A DNA stretch of 51,301 bases, taken from assembly GCA_943359335.1 (NCBI GenBank), contig CALRHC010000005.1, positions 1-51,301 of the forward strand. The letters are read 5' to 3'. Numbering within the stretch: the first letter of the stretch is position 1; each line of letters starts with the position of its first letter. This DNA comes from Candidatus Yanofskyibacteriota bacterium (GTDB lineage Bacteria; Patescibacteriota; Minisyncoccia; JACQLN01). Below the pieces are notes generated by a model. That model was not told where the DNA came from. It saw only the letters and a list, made by a program, of their open reading frames with translations, and searched no databases. The translations under genes were made by a program, and so were the position numbers. Shown piece by piece: positions 9,761-19,730 of the stretch.

Positions 9761-9902
9761 CCCTGTAGAGCAACTTTGACTATCGCCTCATTCATTAGGC
9801 CTAATTATGAGTGCAGTTAACTCTAATTTTTATTTTTGATAGTATTAAAAAACCCCTAGATATTCGGCGACTAGGTTTAATGGTCAAAGTTGTCTTACGG
9901 GG
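9761..9902. repeat. Inverted-repeat element copy B (REPIN/MITE-like)
   Basis: CCCTGTAGAGCAACTTTGACTATCGCCTCATT ... AATGGTCAAAGTTGTCTTACGGGG; flanked by possible (G)ATAA duplication. Confidence 0.75.
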
Positions 9903-9914
9903 ATAAAGGCTAAT

Positions 9915-10856
9915 ATGGAACATAAGGTTACAAAAGAATATTCCAGCGAAAGATTAGATTTCTTTTTGCATTCAAAATATCCCGATTTTTCTAGAAATTG
10001 GATTCAAAAAATAATTAAAAAGGGCAATACCTTGGTTAATGGGCATAAAGCTTCTGCTAGTAAAAAATGCAAAACCAACGATACGGTGATTTTTAACCTA
10101 GAACTACCGCCGGAAATATCGCTAGAACCCGATATCTCTCTAGGGGAAAAAATAAAAATAGTATTCGAAAACGACGACTTCCTTATTATAAACAAGTCTT
10201 CCGGTATATCTTCTCATCCATCGCACACAGAACATGATGGAACTTTAGTTAATTGGTTACTAGCAATACACCCCGATATAAAGTCTGTGGGCGACTCTTT
10301 AGAGAACGGCAACATTCGCCCTGGTATTGTTCACCGTTTAGACAAAGATACTTCTGGCGTAATGGTAATAGCAAAAAATCAAAAAACTTTTCTTTGGCTT
10401 AAAAGCCAGTTTCAAACACATCAAGTTACAAAAAGATATTTAGCCTTAGTTAATGGTTCACCAAAAACTGAAGAAGGTAAAATAGAACTAAATATTGCTA
10501 GATCCAAAACAGACCCAACTAAGAACATTGCTATAAGCACAAAAAATTCGGGCCGAACCGCGCTAACATATTGGCGAGTTGTTAAAAGATACCCAGACCA
10601 TACACTTTTGGAAGCCACCCCAAAAACAGGCAGGATGCACCAGATAAGGGTTCACCTAAAGGCCATAGGTTTACCTGTTTCCGGAGATAAAAAATACGGA
10701 GAAAAGAAGAAAGATCCAAAGCATTTAGGGAGAATGTTCCTGCACGCCGAATACCTAAGCTTTAAGCTAGAAAATGGCGAAAAGTTCTCGTTTAACACCC
10801 CCCTACCCCAAGAACTAGAGGAATGCTTGCGCAATATTCCTTTTGTGGTAAAATAG
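9915..10856 (+). CDS. RluA-family 23S rRNA pseudouridine synthase
   Basis: S4-like N-terminus, PGIVHRLDKDTSGVMVIAK, KTGRMHQIRVH. Confidence 0.93.
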   Translation: MEHKVTKEYSSERLDFFLHSKYPDFSRNWIQKIIKKGNTLVNGHKASASKKCKTNDTVIFNLELPPEISLEPDISLGEKIKIVFENDDFLIINKSSGISSHPSHTEHDGTLVNWLLAIHPDIKSVGDSLENGNIRPGIVHRLDKDTSGVMVIAKNQKTFLWLKSQFQTHQVTKRYLALVNGSPKTEEGKIELNIARSKTDPTKNIAISTKNSGRTALTYWRVVKRYPDHTLLEATPKTGRMHQIRVHLKAIGLPVSGDKKYGEKKKDPKHLGRMFLHAEYLSFKLENGEKFSFNTPLPQELEECLRNIPFVVK

Positions 10857-10863
10857 CCAAGTC

Positions 10864-11343
10864 ATGTCTACAAAACTACAAGAATTTATTAAAGCAGAAT
10901 ACGATAGCTTAAAGGAAAATGCGGCTTTAAAAGCCGGTTTTAAGGTTGGCGATACCATAAAGGTTCACCAGCTTATTAAAGAAATAACCACTACAAAAAA
11001 GAATGTTTCCAAAACGGCTAAAAAAGCCTTGGAAAAGTCTGGTGGTGGAGACAAGGGTCCAGTGGAAAGAATTCAGGTTTTTGAAGGTGTTGTTATTGCC
11101 AGAAAGCACGGCAATGAACCAGGTGGATCTTTTACTGTAAGAAAATTATCTGGTGGGATTGCAGTAGAGAAAATATACCCAATATACTCGCCTACTCTAA
11201 AGAAAATAGAAATAGTCTCTAGAACAAAGGTAAGAAAGGCTAAGCTATATCACCTAAGAGAAAGTAACCACCGATCCCCAAAAAGAATTAACATGGATTC
11301 AAGAACAAACATGGAATCTGTTTCTAAAAAGAAAGATAACTAA
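10864..11343 (+). CDS. rplS: Ribosomal protein L19 with Lys-rich internal insertion
   Basis: FKVGDTIKVHQLIKE ... VERIQVFEGVVIARK ... VRKAKLYHLRE. Confidence 0.92.
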   Translation: MSTKLQEFIKAEYDSLKENAALKAGFKVGDTIKVHQLIKEITTTKKNVSKTAKKALEKSGGGDKGPVERIQVFEGVVIARKHGNEPGGSFTVRKLSGGIAVEKIYPIYSPTLKKIEIVSRTKVRKAKLYHLRESNHRSPKRINMDSRTNMESVSKKKDN

Positions 11344-11348
11344 CAAAA

Positions 11349-11372
11349 ACATCCCGATATTTATCGGGATGT
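11349..11372 (+). terminator. Rho-independent terminator after rplS
   Basis: ACATCCCGATATTTATCGGGATGTTTTTT. Confidence 0.85.
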
Positions 11373-11421
11373 TTTTTATTTGATAATAAGCAAAGCTTTA
11401 TCTATAATACCTTTTAAATAG

Positions 11422-11504
11422 GCGCGGGTGGCGAAATGGCAGACGCACTACCTTGAGGTGGTAGCGCCCGTAAGGGCATGGAGGTTCGACTCCTCTCCCG
11501 CGCA
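11422..11504 (+). tRNA. tRNA-Leu(GAG)
   Basis: GCGCGGG/CCCGCGC acceptor, loop TTGAGGT, long variable arm. Confidence 0.92.
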
Positions 11505-11588
11505 CAGCATAAAACGATCTTTTGAAGATCGTTTTTAATTTACTTGTGTAAAAAAATAAGTTTAATCAGTGATATAATATCTATATAA

Positions 11589-12302
11589 ATGCCTCCTCAA
11601 GAACCTAAATTTAATTTACCTGCTTCTAAGCTGCCTATTCATAAACACGGCGATAGAAAAGATTTCCGCGAGAGTTTTCATTGGCGCGTTTTTAGAATAA
11701 TGGCCGAACTGGTGGAAGGTTTTCAGTTTTTGTTTGATTACAAAAAAACAGTTACTTTTTTTGGCTCTGCTCGTTTCGAAGAAACAGATCACTGGTACAA
11801 AGAGGCTCAAAAACTTGGTGGCATGCTCGCTAAAGAGGGTTTTACCATTATAACCGGCGGTGGCCCTGGAATAATGGAGGCTGGCAACCGAGGCGCTTAC
11901 GAAGCCAACGGTGAATCCGTTGGTTTAAATATTCAATTGCCAACCGAACAGCGTATCAATCCCTATGTAAAACATAGCGCTGCCTTTCATTACTTTTTTA
12001 CAAGAAAAGTAATGCTTTCCTACTCTTCTTGGGCATATGTGTTTTTCCCTGGTGGATTCGGTACACTAGACGAATTTTTTGAACTTGTAACATTGGTTCA
12101 AACTAAAAAAGTTAGCGGAGATATTCCAATCATTATTGTTGGCCGAGAATACTGGACCGGCCTTTTGGAATGGATAGATAAAACCGTATTTAAAAAACAC
12201 TTAGCTATAGATAAAGAAGACATGAATTTATACAAAATGGTGGATACCGCCGAAGAAGCTTTTGAAATTGTTAAACACTGCCCGCAGAGGGTTGAGTTTT
12301 AA
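11589..12302 (+). CDS. LOG-family (TIGR00730-type, lysine decarboxylase-like fold) protein
   Basis: GGGPGIMEAGNRGA and FPGGFGTLDE motifs. Confidence 0.92.
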   Translation: MPPQEPKFNLPASKLPIHKHGDRKDFRESFHWRVFRIMAELVEGFQFLFDYKKTVTFFGSARFEETDHWYKEAQKLGGMLAKEGFTIITGGGPGIMEAGNRGAYEANGESVGLNIQLPTEQRINPYVKHSAAFHYFFTRKVMLSYSSWAYVFFPGGFGTLDEFFELVTLVQTKKVSGDIPIIIVGREYWTGLLEWIDKTVFKKHLAIDKEDMNLYKMVDTAEEAFEIVKHCPQRVEF

Positions 12303-12305
12303 ATG

Positions 12306-12377
12306 TGGGCGATCAAGGGATCGAACCTTGGGCCTACTCGGTGTAAACGAGTCGCTCTACCACTGAGCTAATCGCCC
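12306..12377 (-). tRNA. tRNA-Val(TAC)
   Basis: GGGCGAT/ATCGCCC acceptor, loop TTTACAC. Confidence 0.92.
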
Positions 12378-12424
12378 TAAAAATACTTAGATATAATACA
12401 TTAATTAGCCTATTAAATCAAAAA

Positions 12425-12448
12425 ACCTCCGTATCCCTACGGAGGTTT
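12425..12448 (-). terminator. Rho-independent terminator
   Basis: AACCTCCGTAgggaTACGGAGGTTTTTT. Confidence 0.85.
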
Positions 12449-12470
12449 TTTGTTAGAAATAAATCTAATA

Positions 12471-13154
12471 CTATCGATCGCTCATTTCATCACGGACTTT
12501 GTCTAAAAATGAACGGGCTGCATTCTGGCCACCTAAGCCAAAAGCTAGACCACCAGCAATAGCCAACATTGCAACAAAACCTTGTAGTAAGGTAATTATG
12601 AATGTTCTTGCTACGCCTAATTGATCTAATGCGGCAAACATAGCAAATATCAAAATAGTCCACTTTGCTACGGATCCTACAAAACCAGCACTCATTAAAC
12701 CAGCTGTATCGGCAGAAGCTCTAACTAATTTCTGTAAGAAACTAGCAAAAGAAGCGCCAGCCAAAAGAATAAGCACGGCAACAATGATATTAGGGATGTA
12801 AGAAAGAACCAATTGTAAGAAACTAGTTACTTCTGTTAAACCAAGAATATCTGTGGCGGCCATCACAAAAACCAAAATCAAGAACCACTTAACTAATTCG
12901 CCTAAGAACTTTCCAGTATTTAACTTTAACCCAGCCCTTTCTAATGGCTTTCTAAAACCCAATCTTTCGAAAAGCTGATCAACATGCACTGCAGCCACAA
13001 TTTGCCAGACCACTCTGCCTACAGCAGAAGCTACTATCCAGCCAATAATTATTACTATGAGAGCAATTATTAAGCTAGGTAAAAAACCAAGCACTAATGC
13101 CCACATATTTTGTAATGAAGCTACAATCGTATCTCCCCAAGTTTGTACAAACAT
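12471..13154 (-). CDS. MscS-like / conserved TM-helix repeat membrane protein
   Basis: 227 aa, multi-TM, GGLAFGLGGQNAARSFLDKVRDE. Confidence 0.8.
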   Translation of the reverse strand: MFVQTWGDTIVASLQNMWALVLGFLPSLIIALIVIIIGWIVASAVGRVVWQIVAAVHVDQLFERLGFRKPLERAGLKLNTGKFLGELVKWFLILVFVMAATDILGLTEVTSFLQLVLSYIPNIIVAVLILLAGASFASFLQKLVRASADTAGLMSAGFVGSVAKWTILIFAMFAALDQLGVARTFIITLLQGFVAMLAIAGGLAFGLGGQNAARSFLDKVRDEMSDR

Positions 13155-13369
13155 TTATTTTTTCTTATTTATTGCGGGTTTTTATATCTCTTTTTTTAAG
13201 AGAACCTGATCCGACCTAGAATCAGGAAACCCAAACTAAAAACTAATAAATAAAACAAATCGAGAAACGACCTTTTTAATATTTAAAACTATTAAAGTTT
13301 ATATATTAATTTTACACTAACTAGAACATAAAGTTTTCCACACTGTAAACTAACTGCTATTATCTATTT

Positions 13370-14911
13370 ATGTTTAAAAACTTTGGGGCAAAAAATATAT
13401 TACCAACAATAATTTTAGCGGTTCTTTTAACTAGTTATGCGTTATTGTTAGCTCACCCTATAAACCTAGTTACCGCCGATTTAGGCAGGCATATTAAAAA
13501 TGGCGAAATTATATGGAATGGAAATTTTAATGTTTTAAAAACCAACTTTTATTCTTATACCCATTCCAACTTCCCTACCACTAACCACCATTGGTTAAGT
13601 GGGCTTGTTTTTTATGGCATATGGCATTTAGGCGGTTTTAAAGTAATTCATATATTTTTTATATTAGTTAGCCTAGCTACTCTATTTATTTTTTTCCGAA
13701 TCGCTACCATAAAATCATCACCCGCCATCGCTACTTTAGTAACATTGCCTTTAATACCTCTTCTATTAGAACGAGACGAAATAAGGCCAGAAGCTTTTAG
13801 CTATTTATTAGCTGGTATCTTCTTTTGGCTTATTTTAAAAATTAAAAATGGAAATTTAAACCCCAAATACTTATTTATTTTGCCTATTTTACAAATTATG
13901 TGGGCAAACCTACACATCTACTTTTTCTTAGGACCAGTAATAATTGGTACATTTTTAATTGAGGCCTTAATAGAAAAAAACTCCTTATTAAGAAAGAAAC
14001 TATCTCTAACTTTTTTGTTTTCCATAATAGCCACAACCATAACCCCATTTGGAATCAATAGCACGTTAGCTCCATTAACTATTTTTAAAAATTTTGGTTA
14101 TCGTTTAGTCGAAAACCAAAGCGTATGGTTTATAGAAAAAATACTACCTAATCCTAATTATCTTATATTTAAAATTATCTTTTCAGTTTTAATTTTAAGC
14201 TTAATCGCCAGAATATGGCGTTTAAAATCTTATAAAACACTAATTACCGATATTATTTTTACTTTAGGTTTTAGTATTGCAAGCTGGTTTGCCATAAGAA
14301 ATTTTGCCATATTTGGGCTTTTTGCCTTACCTTTAATTAGTGGTAATTTAGTTAGCTTGTTTAAAGTTAAAACAGTAACTGCGCACTGGCCAGAACGCGC
14401 AACACTCGCTTTATTAATATTGACTGTACTTGTTATTCTTTCGGGAGAGTTACAGACCGTTTATCCAAAAGCTCAGAAACTCGGCTTAGGCTTAGAAAAT
14501 GGAAACATTGCGGCTTTAGATTTTTTTAAAGAAAATAATCTAACCGGCCCTATTTTTAATAATTACGACATAGGCGGTTACTTAATTTTCGGTTTACCAC
14601 ACAAGGAGAAGGTTTTTACCGATAACCGCCCCGAAGCCTATCCTGCCGAATTTTTTGAAAAAACCTTAATACCAATGCAAGAGGACAAGGAAACTTGGAA
14701 TGAAAGAAAAGACCTTTATAAATTTAATGCTATAATTTTTTCGTATCGTGATTATACTCCTTGGGGTCAAACTTTTTTTGCCAGAATATTGAAAGATCCC
14801 GAATGGAAAGCTGTGTTTGCCGATAGCCGAGTTGTTATACTGTTAAAAAATAATGAGCTTAATAAAAGTACTATCGATAAATACGGACAATCGATTGAAA
14901 TTAAACGCTAG
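13370..14911 (+). CDS. GT-C-type membrane glycosyltransferase-like protein
   Basis: 513 aa, multi-TM with soluble C-terminal region (NNYDIGGYLIF..TDNRPEAYP). Confidence 0.7.
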   Translation: MFKNFGAKNILPTIILAVLLTSYALLLAHPINLVTADLGRHIKNGEIIWNGNFNVLKTNFYSYTHSNFPTTNHHWLSGLVFYGIWHLGGFKVIHIFFILVSLATLFIFFRIATIKSSPAIATLVTLPLIPLLLERDEIRPEAFSYLLAGIFFWLILKIKNGNLNPKYLFILPILQIMWANLHIYFFLGPVIIGTFLIEALIEKNSLLRKKLSLTFLFSIIATTITPFGINSTLAPLTIFKNFGYRLVENQSVWFIEKILPNPNYLIFKIIFSVLILSLIARIWRLKSYKTLITDIIFTLGFSIASWFAIRNFAIFGLFALPLISGNLVSLFKVKTVTAHWPERATLALLILTVLVILSGELQTVYPKAQKLGLGLENGNIAALDFFKENNLTGPIFNNYDIGGYLIFGLPHKEKVFTDNRPEAYPAEFFEKTLIPMQEDKETWNERKDLYKFNAIIFSYRDYTPWGQTFFARILKDPEWKAVFADSRVVILLKNNELNKSTIDKYGQSIEIKR

Positions 14912-14922
14912 AGAATAAAAAC

Positions 14923-15606
14923 ATGTCTAAAAAGTTATCTATAATAATCCCTGCCTATAACGAAGAAAAAACCATTGCTAACGTTCTAGAAAAAGTTCTA
15001 GAACAAAATTATACTGGTTGGGAAAAAGAAATAATAATTGTAAACGACGCTTCAAAAGATGCTACCGAAGAAAAAATAAAACCATTTTTAGATAAAGTTA
15101 AATATTTAAAACATAGTATTAACCAAGGCAAAGGCTCAGCAATCAAGACTGGATTAGAATCCATGACTGGCAATGCAGTGATTGTTCAAGACGCCGATTT
15201 GGAATACGACCCAGCCGACATTCAAAAACTATTGGACGAGCTCGATGATAGACGAGACTTGGCCATATATGGCTCGCGCAACCTCCACCCCGAACGCCGT
15301 GGTTATTCGCATTATGTTTTAGGTTCAAAAGTTATGGACTGGTTTGTTAATCTGTTTTTTTGGACACACTTAACCGATGTTTATACTTGCTACAAACTTT
15401 TTCCGGTAGAAATAATAAAAAAAATAAATATACAAAGCAAAGGTTTTGAACTAGAAATGGAACTAACCGTTAAAACTTTAAAAATGGGTTATAAAATTAA
15501 AGAAGTTCCTATTCACTATTACCCCCGCAAATTTAATGAAGGCAAAAAAATAAGAGCCCGCGACGGGCTCAAAGGTATCTGGGCACTATTGAAATATAGA
15601 TTTTAA
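14923..15606 (+). CDS. Glycosyltransferase family 2 (dolichol-phosphate mannosyltransferase-like)
   Basis: SIIIPAYNEEKTI, VQDADLEYDP. Confidence 0.92.
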   Translation: MSKKLSIIIPAYNEEKTIANVLEKVLEQNYTGWEKEIIIVNDASKDATEEKIKPFLDKVKYLKHSINQGKGSAIKTGLESMTGNAVIVQDADLEYDPADIQKLLDELDDRRDLAIYGSRNLHPERRGYSHYVLGSKVMDWFVNLFFWTHLTDVYTCYKLFPVEIIKKINIQSKGFELEMELTVKTLKMGYKIKEVPIHYYPRKFNEGKKIRARDGLKGIWALLKYRF

Positions 15607-16142
15607 AGATTCTGTAACTTCTTCAAAATCTCGCAAGCTTTTTTGGCACCATTGGGCGCGCGGTGAGGCATGGGTTCGGGTTCAATTTCAAAATGTTCGC
15701 ACATTTCTTTTAGTGTAAATTTACTTAAGCCTTTTAGTTTTTTATGTTTACTCCAACCCAGTGTAAATAAATCTACACGATGATAATCTAAATGATCCTC
15801 TACTCCAGTTTCTTTAAAGGCCTGCGAGATAAACGACCAATCAAAAAAAGAATTCTGCGCTACAAAAATAGCGTTTTTTGTTTTTTTAGAATAAATTTCT
15901 ATCGCTTCTTTTAATGTTACAGCGTCCAGCCAATCTAGTTTGTTATAACCCGCCACTTTTAAAGCTTTCTCGGCCGCGGTCCGCAAATGCCGAGGTTTAA
16001 CTTTAATAGACCATTCATCTTTTATTTTTAAAGTTTGTTGATCCACCAAAACCAAACCGATTTCAATAATTTCGTGAATATCGGCATCAAAGCCTGTAGT
16101 TTCTACATCGGTTATGGCCAATGGCCTTTTCAAAAATTCCAC
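15603..16142 (-). CDS. 3'-5' exonuclease, DnaQ-like
   Basis: AITDVETTGFD ExoI motif, HRAPNGAKKA ExoIII. Confidence 0.88.
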   Translation of the reverse strand: MEFLKRPLAITDVETTGFDADIHEIIEIGLVLVDQQTLKIKDEWSIKVKPRHLRTAAEKALKVAGYNKLDWLDAVTLKEAIEIYSKKTKNAIFVAQNSFFDWSFISQAFKETGVEDHLDYHRVDLFTLGWSKHKKLKGLSKFTLKEMCEHFEIEPEPMPHRAPNGAKKACEILKKLQNL

Positions 16143-16146
16143 TTGA

Positions 16147-16911
16147 TTAATATACTACAACCGCCTTGTTATCTAACAATGCCCAATCTTTTATAAATCT
16201 ACTTTTAGACATCGTTACCTTCCCATAAACTGGGTCCATTAAAATAATATATTTTGGATTTTCCGGCGTACCAATAAAACCAATTACAACCCTAGTATGT
16301 TCACCATGAACCGCTTTAATATATTTTCCTTCCCATGTAAACCAAGAAATATCTTTACCATTTCCTATAGAACCCCACACAATAACAGGATGCCCATTTT
16401 TAACTTCACTTAAAACATCGAATAATTGGGCATCTTTCATCTTTTTAGCATCACGATACTGCAAAGCCAAATCTATAATCGGCTGTTCATAAACCCCATA
16501 ACCCCAATTAGGAATTTTGCCATCTATATTGCCCACAAAACCTTTATCAGGATCGCCCCAAACATTAAATTCATTTCTAGATTCAGTAGTTTCAAATTTT
16601 AAATCGCCAATAAGTTCGGTTTCGGTTACAGAAATGTTATAAAAACTCAAAACCATTTTTAAAGCCGCAACTTCGCAAGAAAGAGCATGTTCTTGTTTAT
16701 GAAACGGCACATTTAAAATAATATCAACAGTTTTATTAGAAGAAGATAATGCTTGAGCCGAATACATTACTTGTTTTTCGACTCTAACTAATTTAAGAAA
16801 CCAATCATTTACAGAATTACTAATAACTTTAGCCGCACTCGTAAAATAAAAAATAACCGTTGTTATTAAAACGATTAACAGCGCCCAGAGTATCTTTTTT
16901 CTTTTTGACAT
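16147..16911 (-). CDS. C39-like peptidase family protein
   Basis: VPFHKQEHALSCEVAALKMVL, HPVIVWG, HTRVVIGF. Confidence 0.8.
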   Translation of the reverse strand: MSKRKKILWALLIVLITTVIFYFTSAAKVISNSVNDWFLKLVRVEKQVMYSAQALSSSNKTVDIILNVPFHKQEHALSCEVAALKMVLSFYNISVTETELIGDLKFETTESRNEFNVWGDPDKGFVGNIDGKIPNWGYGVYEQPIIDLALQYRDAKKMKDAQLFDVLSEVKNGHPVIVWGSIGNGKDISWFTWEGKYIKAVHGEHTRVVIGFIGTPENPKYIILMDPVYGKVTMSKSRFIKDWALLDNKAVVVY

Positions 16912-16963
16912 TACTTAATTATTATACCGCAAAATCAATGACTCGAGCTAAGCTAAGCTTAAG

Positions 16964-17035
16964 TGGACCCAGTGAGAATCGAACTCACGCCTGCACAATG
17001 CGAATGTGCCGTTATACCACTTAACTATGGGCCCT
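16964..17035 (-). tRNA. tRNA-Ala(CGC)
   Basis: Cloverleaf with G3:U70 alanine identity, loop TTCGCAT. Confidence 0.92.
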
Positions 17036-17083
17036 ATTGTTTACTTCTAGATGATATCTATTATAAGAGATTGGCTCAAGAGC

Positions 17084-17587
17084 TTAAGAATCACTACTCA
17101 ACGAAGACTCTTTGTCTCTAACAAAAAATATCTTGGCGGCTTTTTTGGCTGTATCGTACATAACGGGCAATTCCAAATAATCTATACCTATTGCTACCCA
17201 AGCCAACCATACAGATAAAGAGGTTTCGTGACCTATCTTAAAACGACTCACTACAAATTCATCTGTTATCCAAAACAAGTGTAACCACTGAGAATTAAGA
17301 AAAAATAAATACAAAACATTTTTAAATTTGTAACCATCTCTTCTCAATTCATTAATATAAACAAAAGAAACAATTACTAAAGCCGGTATTTCTGTGTAGT
17401 CAGCTATTATTACTAAATACTCCCAAAACGGAGTTAGATTTATTAAACTAGCGCCTGTAATACGCTCTAAAACAACATTAAATGATAACCATATTAAATG
17501 AACCAACTGCCACAAAAAAAGAAATGAGGCCATCGCCACATTTGCTTTAAGATTATTTTCGTACCAATTCCAAAAACTTTTTAACAT
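17084..17587 (-). CDS. Integral membrane protein, hypothetical
   Basis: 167 aa, multi-TM. Confidence 0.7.
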   Translation of the reverse strand: MLKSFWNWYENNLKANVAMASFLFLWQLVHLIWLSFNVVLERITGASLINLTPFWEYLVIIADYTEIPALVIVSFVYINELRRDGYKFKNVLYLFFLNSQWLHLFWITDEFVVSRFKIGHETSLSVWLAWVAIGIDYLELPVMYDTAKKAAKIFFVRDKESSLSSDS

Positions 17588-17590
17588 TTT

Positions 17591-19078
17591 TTATTTTACG
17601 TAATATTTTTCCTTTATTCCCTCGTCTTCTTTCTCCTTTTCTTCTTCCAGTTTATCTTTCCCCGCTTGGGCTAGTTTAACCAACTCTTCGCTAGATAATT
17701 TATTTAATTCTTTTATTCTTTCTATTAATTTTTCTTTTTCGTTTCTGGCGGGATCGTCTATAACCTCTTCCAATAAAGCATTAAGAATATGCCCTATTTT
17801 AGGCCCAGGCGCAACCTCAAGCACTATCATAACATCGTTACCATTAACCTTTAACATGCCCACGGTTAAGGGATCGCGCGAAACCTTGTCTATCATATAC
17901 TTTAAATGGCGTAAGCGATAAGGCTCGGCTTTTGGCACACCAGAACCTTTGCGTTCGGATTGTCTAAGTTCTAAAAGTTCTTCCATGTTTTCTGGCCCAA
18001 CTTTCCGCACCAACCTTCTAACCGATTTTTCGGTAACTTCGTCCACATTGTAATAGAACATATGGTAACGAACCAAAGTATAGACTTTTTCTATAAAATC
18101 TTTAGAAAATTTTAAACGCTCCAAAGCTTGGGTTGTCATTCTTGCCCCTACAAATTCATGCCCATGGAAACTGGCGTCTTCGCCAGTACCTTCTTTTGTG
18201 CGAGGTTTACCAATGTCGTGCAATAAACTGGCAAAGCGAACATAAATATTATAATTATATTTTGCCGCAAACCCTAAAGATTTCACCAAGTGTTCGAACA
18301 CGTTATAAATATGGTGTTTGTTTTGAGTCACGCCCACGCCTTCCTCAACTTCGGGTAAAACAATTTTTAATAAACCAAGTTCCTGCATTAAAATAATTCC
18401 TTTTTCTGGGTCGGCAGAACCAATAAGTTTAGTTAATTCGTCGCGAATTCTTTCGTGTGAAATTGCTTTTAAATTATTAGCTAAATTTTTTATGGCTAAT
18501 TTTGTAGCGGGTTCAATATCGAAACCTAATTGCGCAGCAAACCTAACCGCACGCATCATGCGCAGAGCATCTTCGTTAAAACGGTCTTCTGGTTTGCCAA
18601 CGGCTTTAATAATTTTTGATTTTATATCTTCCATTCCACCAAACGGATCTACAATATTTGTATTTTCATTCGTATCATTCGTGCTCATTCGTAAATTGGC
18701 ATCGAGTTTCAACGCAATGGCGTTGATAGTAAAATCTCTGCGCGCTAAATCATCTTCCACTTTTTGAGTGAAGATTACTTTATCGGGGTGGCGCTTATCG
18801 GTGTAAGATTCTTCTTTTCTAAACGGCGTAACTTCTACAACTTCTGTTTCGGTTTCGCTATGCCTAATCTTTACACCAACTGTTCCGAAGTCGTTTTCGT
18901 AAACGCTGTCTGTAAATATTTTTTGAATTTCTTCGGGTTTGGCGTTGGTGGTTATATCCCAATCGAAAGGTTCGCGATCCATTAAAAAATCGCGCACGCA
19001 ACCACCTACCAGATACGCTTGGTATCCAGCTTTTTCAAGTTCACTTAATATATTTTCTATGTGTTTTGGAATCTTCAT
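17591..19078 (-). CDS. cca: CCA tRNA nucleotidyltransferase/poly(A) polymerase with HD domain
   Basis: YLVGGCVRDFLMDREPFDWDITT, ARRDFTINAIAL, LLHDIGKPRT. Confidence 0.93.
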   Translation of the reverse strand: MKIPKHIENILSELEKAGYQAYLVGGCVRDFLMDREPFDWDITTNAKPEEIQKIFTDSVYENDFGTVGVKIRHSETETEVVEVTPFRKEESYTDKRHPDKVIFTQKVEDDLARRDFTINAIALKLDANLRMSTNDTNENTNIVDPFGGMEDIKSKIIKAVGKPEDRFNEDALRMMRAVRFAAQLGFDIEPATKLAIKNLANNLKAISHERIRDELTKLIGSADPEKGIILMQELGLLKIVLPEVEEGVGVTQNKHHIYNVFEHLVKSLGFAAKYNYNIYVRFASLLHDIGKPRTKEGTGEDASFHGHEFVGARMTTQALERLKFSKDFIEKVYTLVRYHMFYYNVDEVTEKSVRRLVRKVGPENMEELLELRQSERKGSGVPKAEPYRLRHLKYMIDKVSRDPLTVGMLKVNGNDVMIVLEVAPGPKIGHILNALLEEVIDDPARNEKEKLIERIKELNKLSSEELVKLAQAGKDKLEEEKEKEDEGIKEKYYVK

Positions 19079-19647
19079 TTTTCGTATTTAAAACAATTTA
19101 CTGCATGATCATTAACCATGCCAACCGCTTGCATATGCGCATAACAAATTGTAGCACCCAAGAATCTAAAACCTCTACGCTTTAAATCTTTCGCCCAAAG
19201 TTCGGCTTCTTTAATTTTAACAGGATAATCTTTTAAGGTTTTAATTTTGTGATTAACCACCTTTCCGCCGACAAAACCCCACATATATTTGCTAAACGTG
19301 CCAAATTCTTTTTTAACTTCTAAAAACTTTTGTGCATTGTTTATAGCCGCTAAAATTTTTAATTTGTTTCTAACGATTCCGGCATCCGCCATTAAACGCT
19401 TAAAATCTTTAGCATTAAACTTAGCAACTTTTACTGGGTCAAAACCGGCAAAAGCTTTTTTGTAATTTTCGCGTTTTTTTAAAATGGTTAGCCAACTTAA
19501 ACCAGCTTGCGCGCTTTCCAAAACCAAAAACTCGAATATTTTATTGTCTTTATATACCGGCACACCCCATTCTTCGTCGTGGTATTTAATATATAAAGGA
19601 TTATCACTAACCCAAGGGCATCGGGTTTTGTTTTTTGCTAGAGGCAT
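19075..19647 (-). CDS. tag: DNA-3-methyladenine glycosylase I
   Basis: RCPWVSDNPLYIKYHDEEWGVP, QAGLSWLTILKKRENYKKAF. Confidence 0.95.
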   Translation of the reverse strand: MPLAKNKTRCPWVSDNPLYIKYHDEEWGVPVYKDNKIFEFLVLESAQAGLSWLTILKKRENYKKAFAGFDPVKVAKFNAKDFKRLMADAGIVRNKLKILAAINNAQKFLEVKKEFGTFSKYMWGFVGGKVVNHKIKTLKDYPVKIKEAELWAKDLKRRGFRFLGATICYAHMQAVGMVNDHAVNCFKYEK

Positions 19648-19652
19648 TTATT

Positions 19653-19726
19653 TGGCTGCGGGACCTGGATTCGAACCAAGATACTCGCCTCCAGAGGGCG
19701 ATGTCCTACCATTAGACGATCCCGCA
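19653..19726 (-). tRNA. tRNA-Gln(CTG), CCA end encoded
   Basis: TGCGGGA/TCCCGCA acceptor, loop CTCTGGA, 3' GCCA. Confidence 0.92.
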
Positions 19727-19730
19727 ATAT

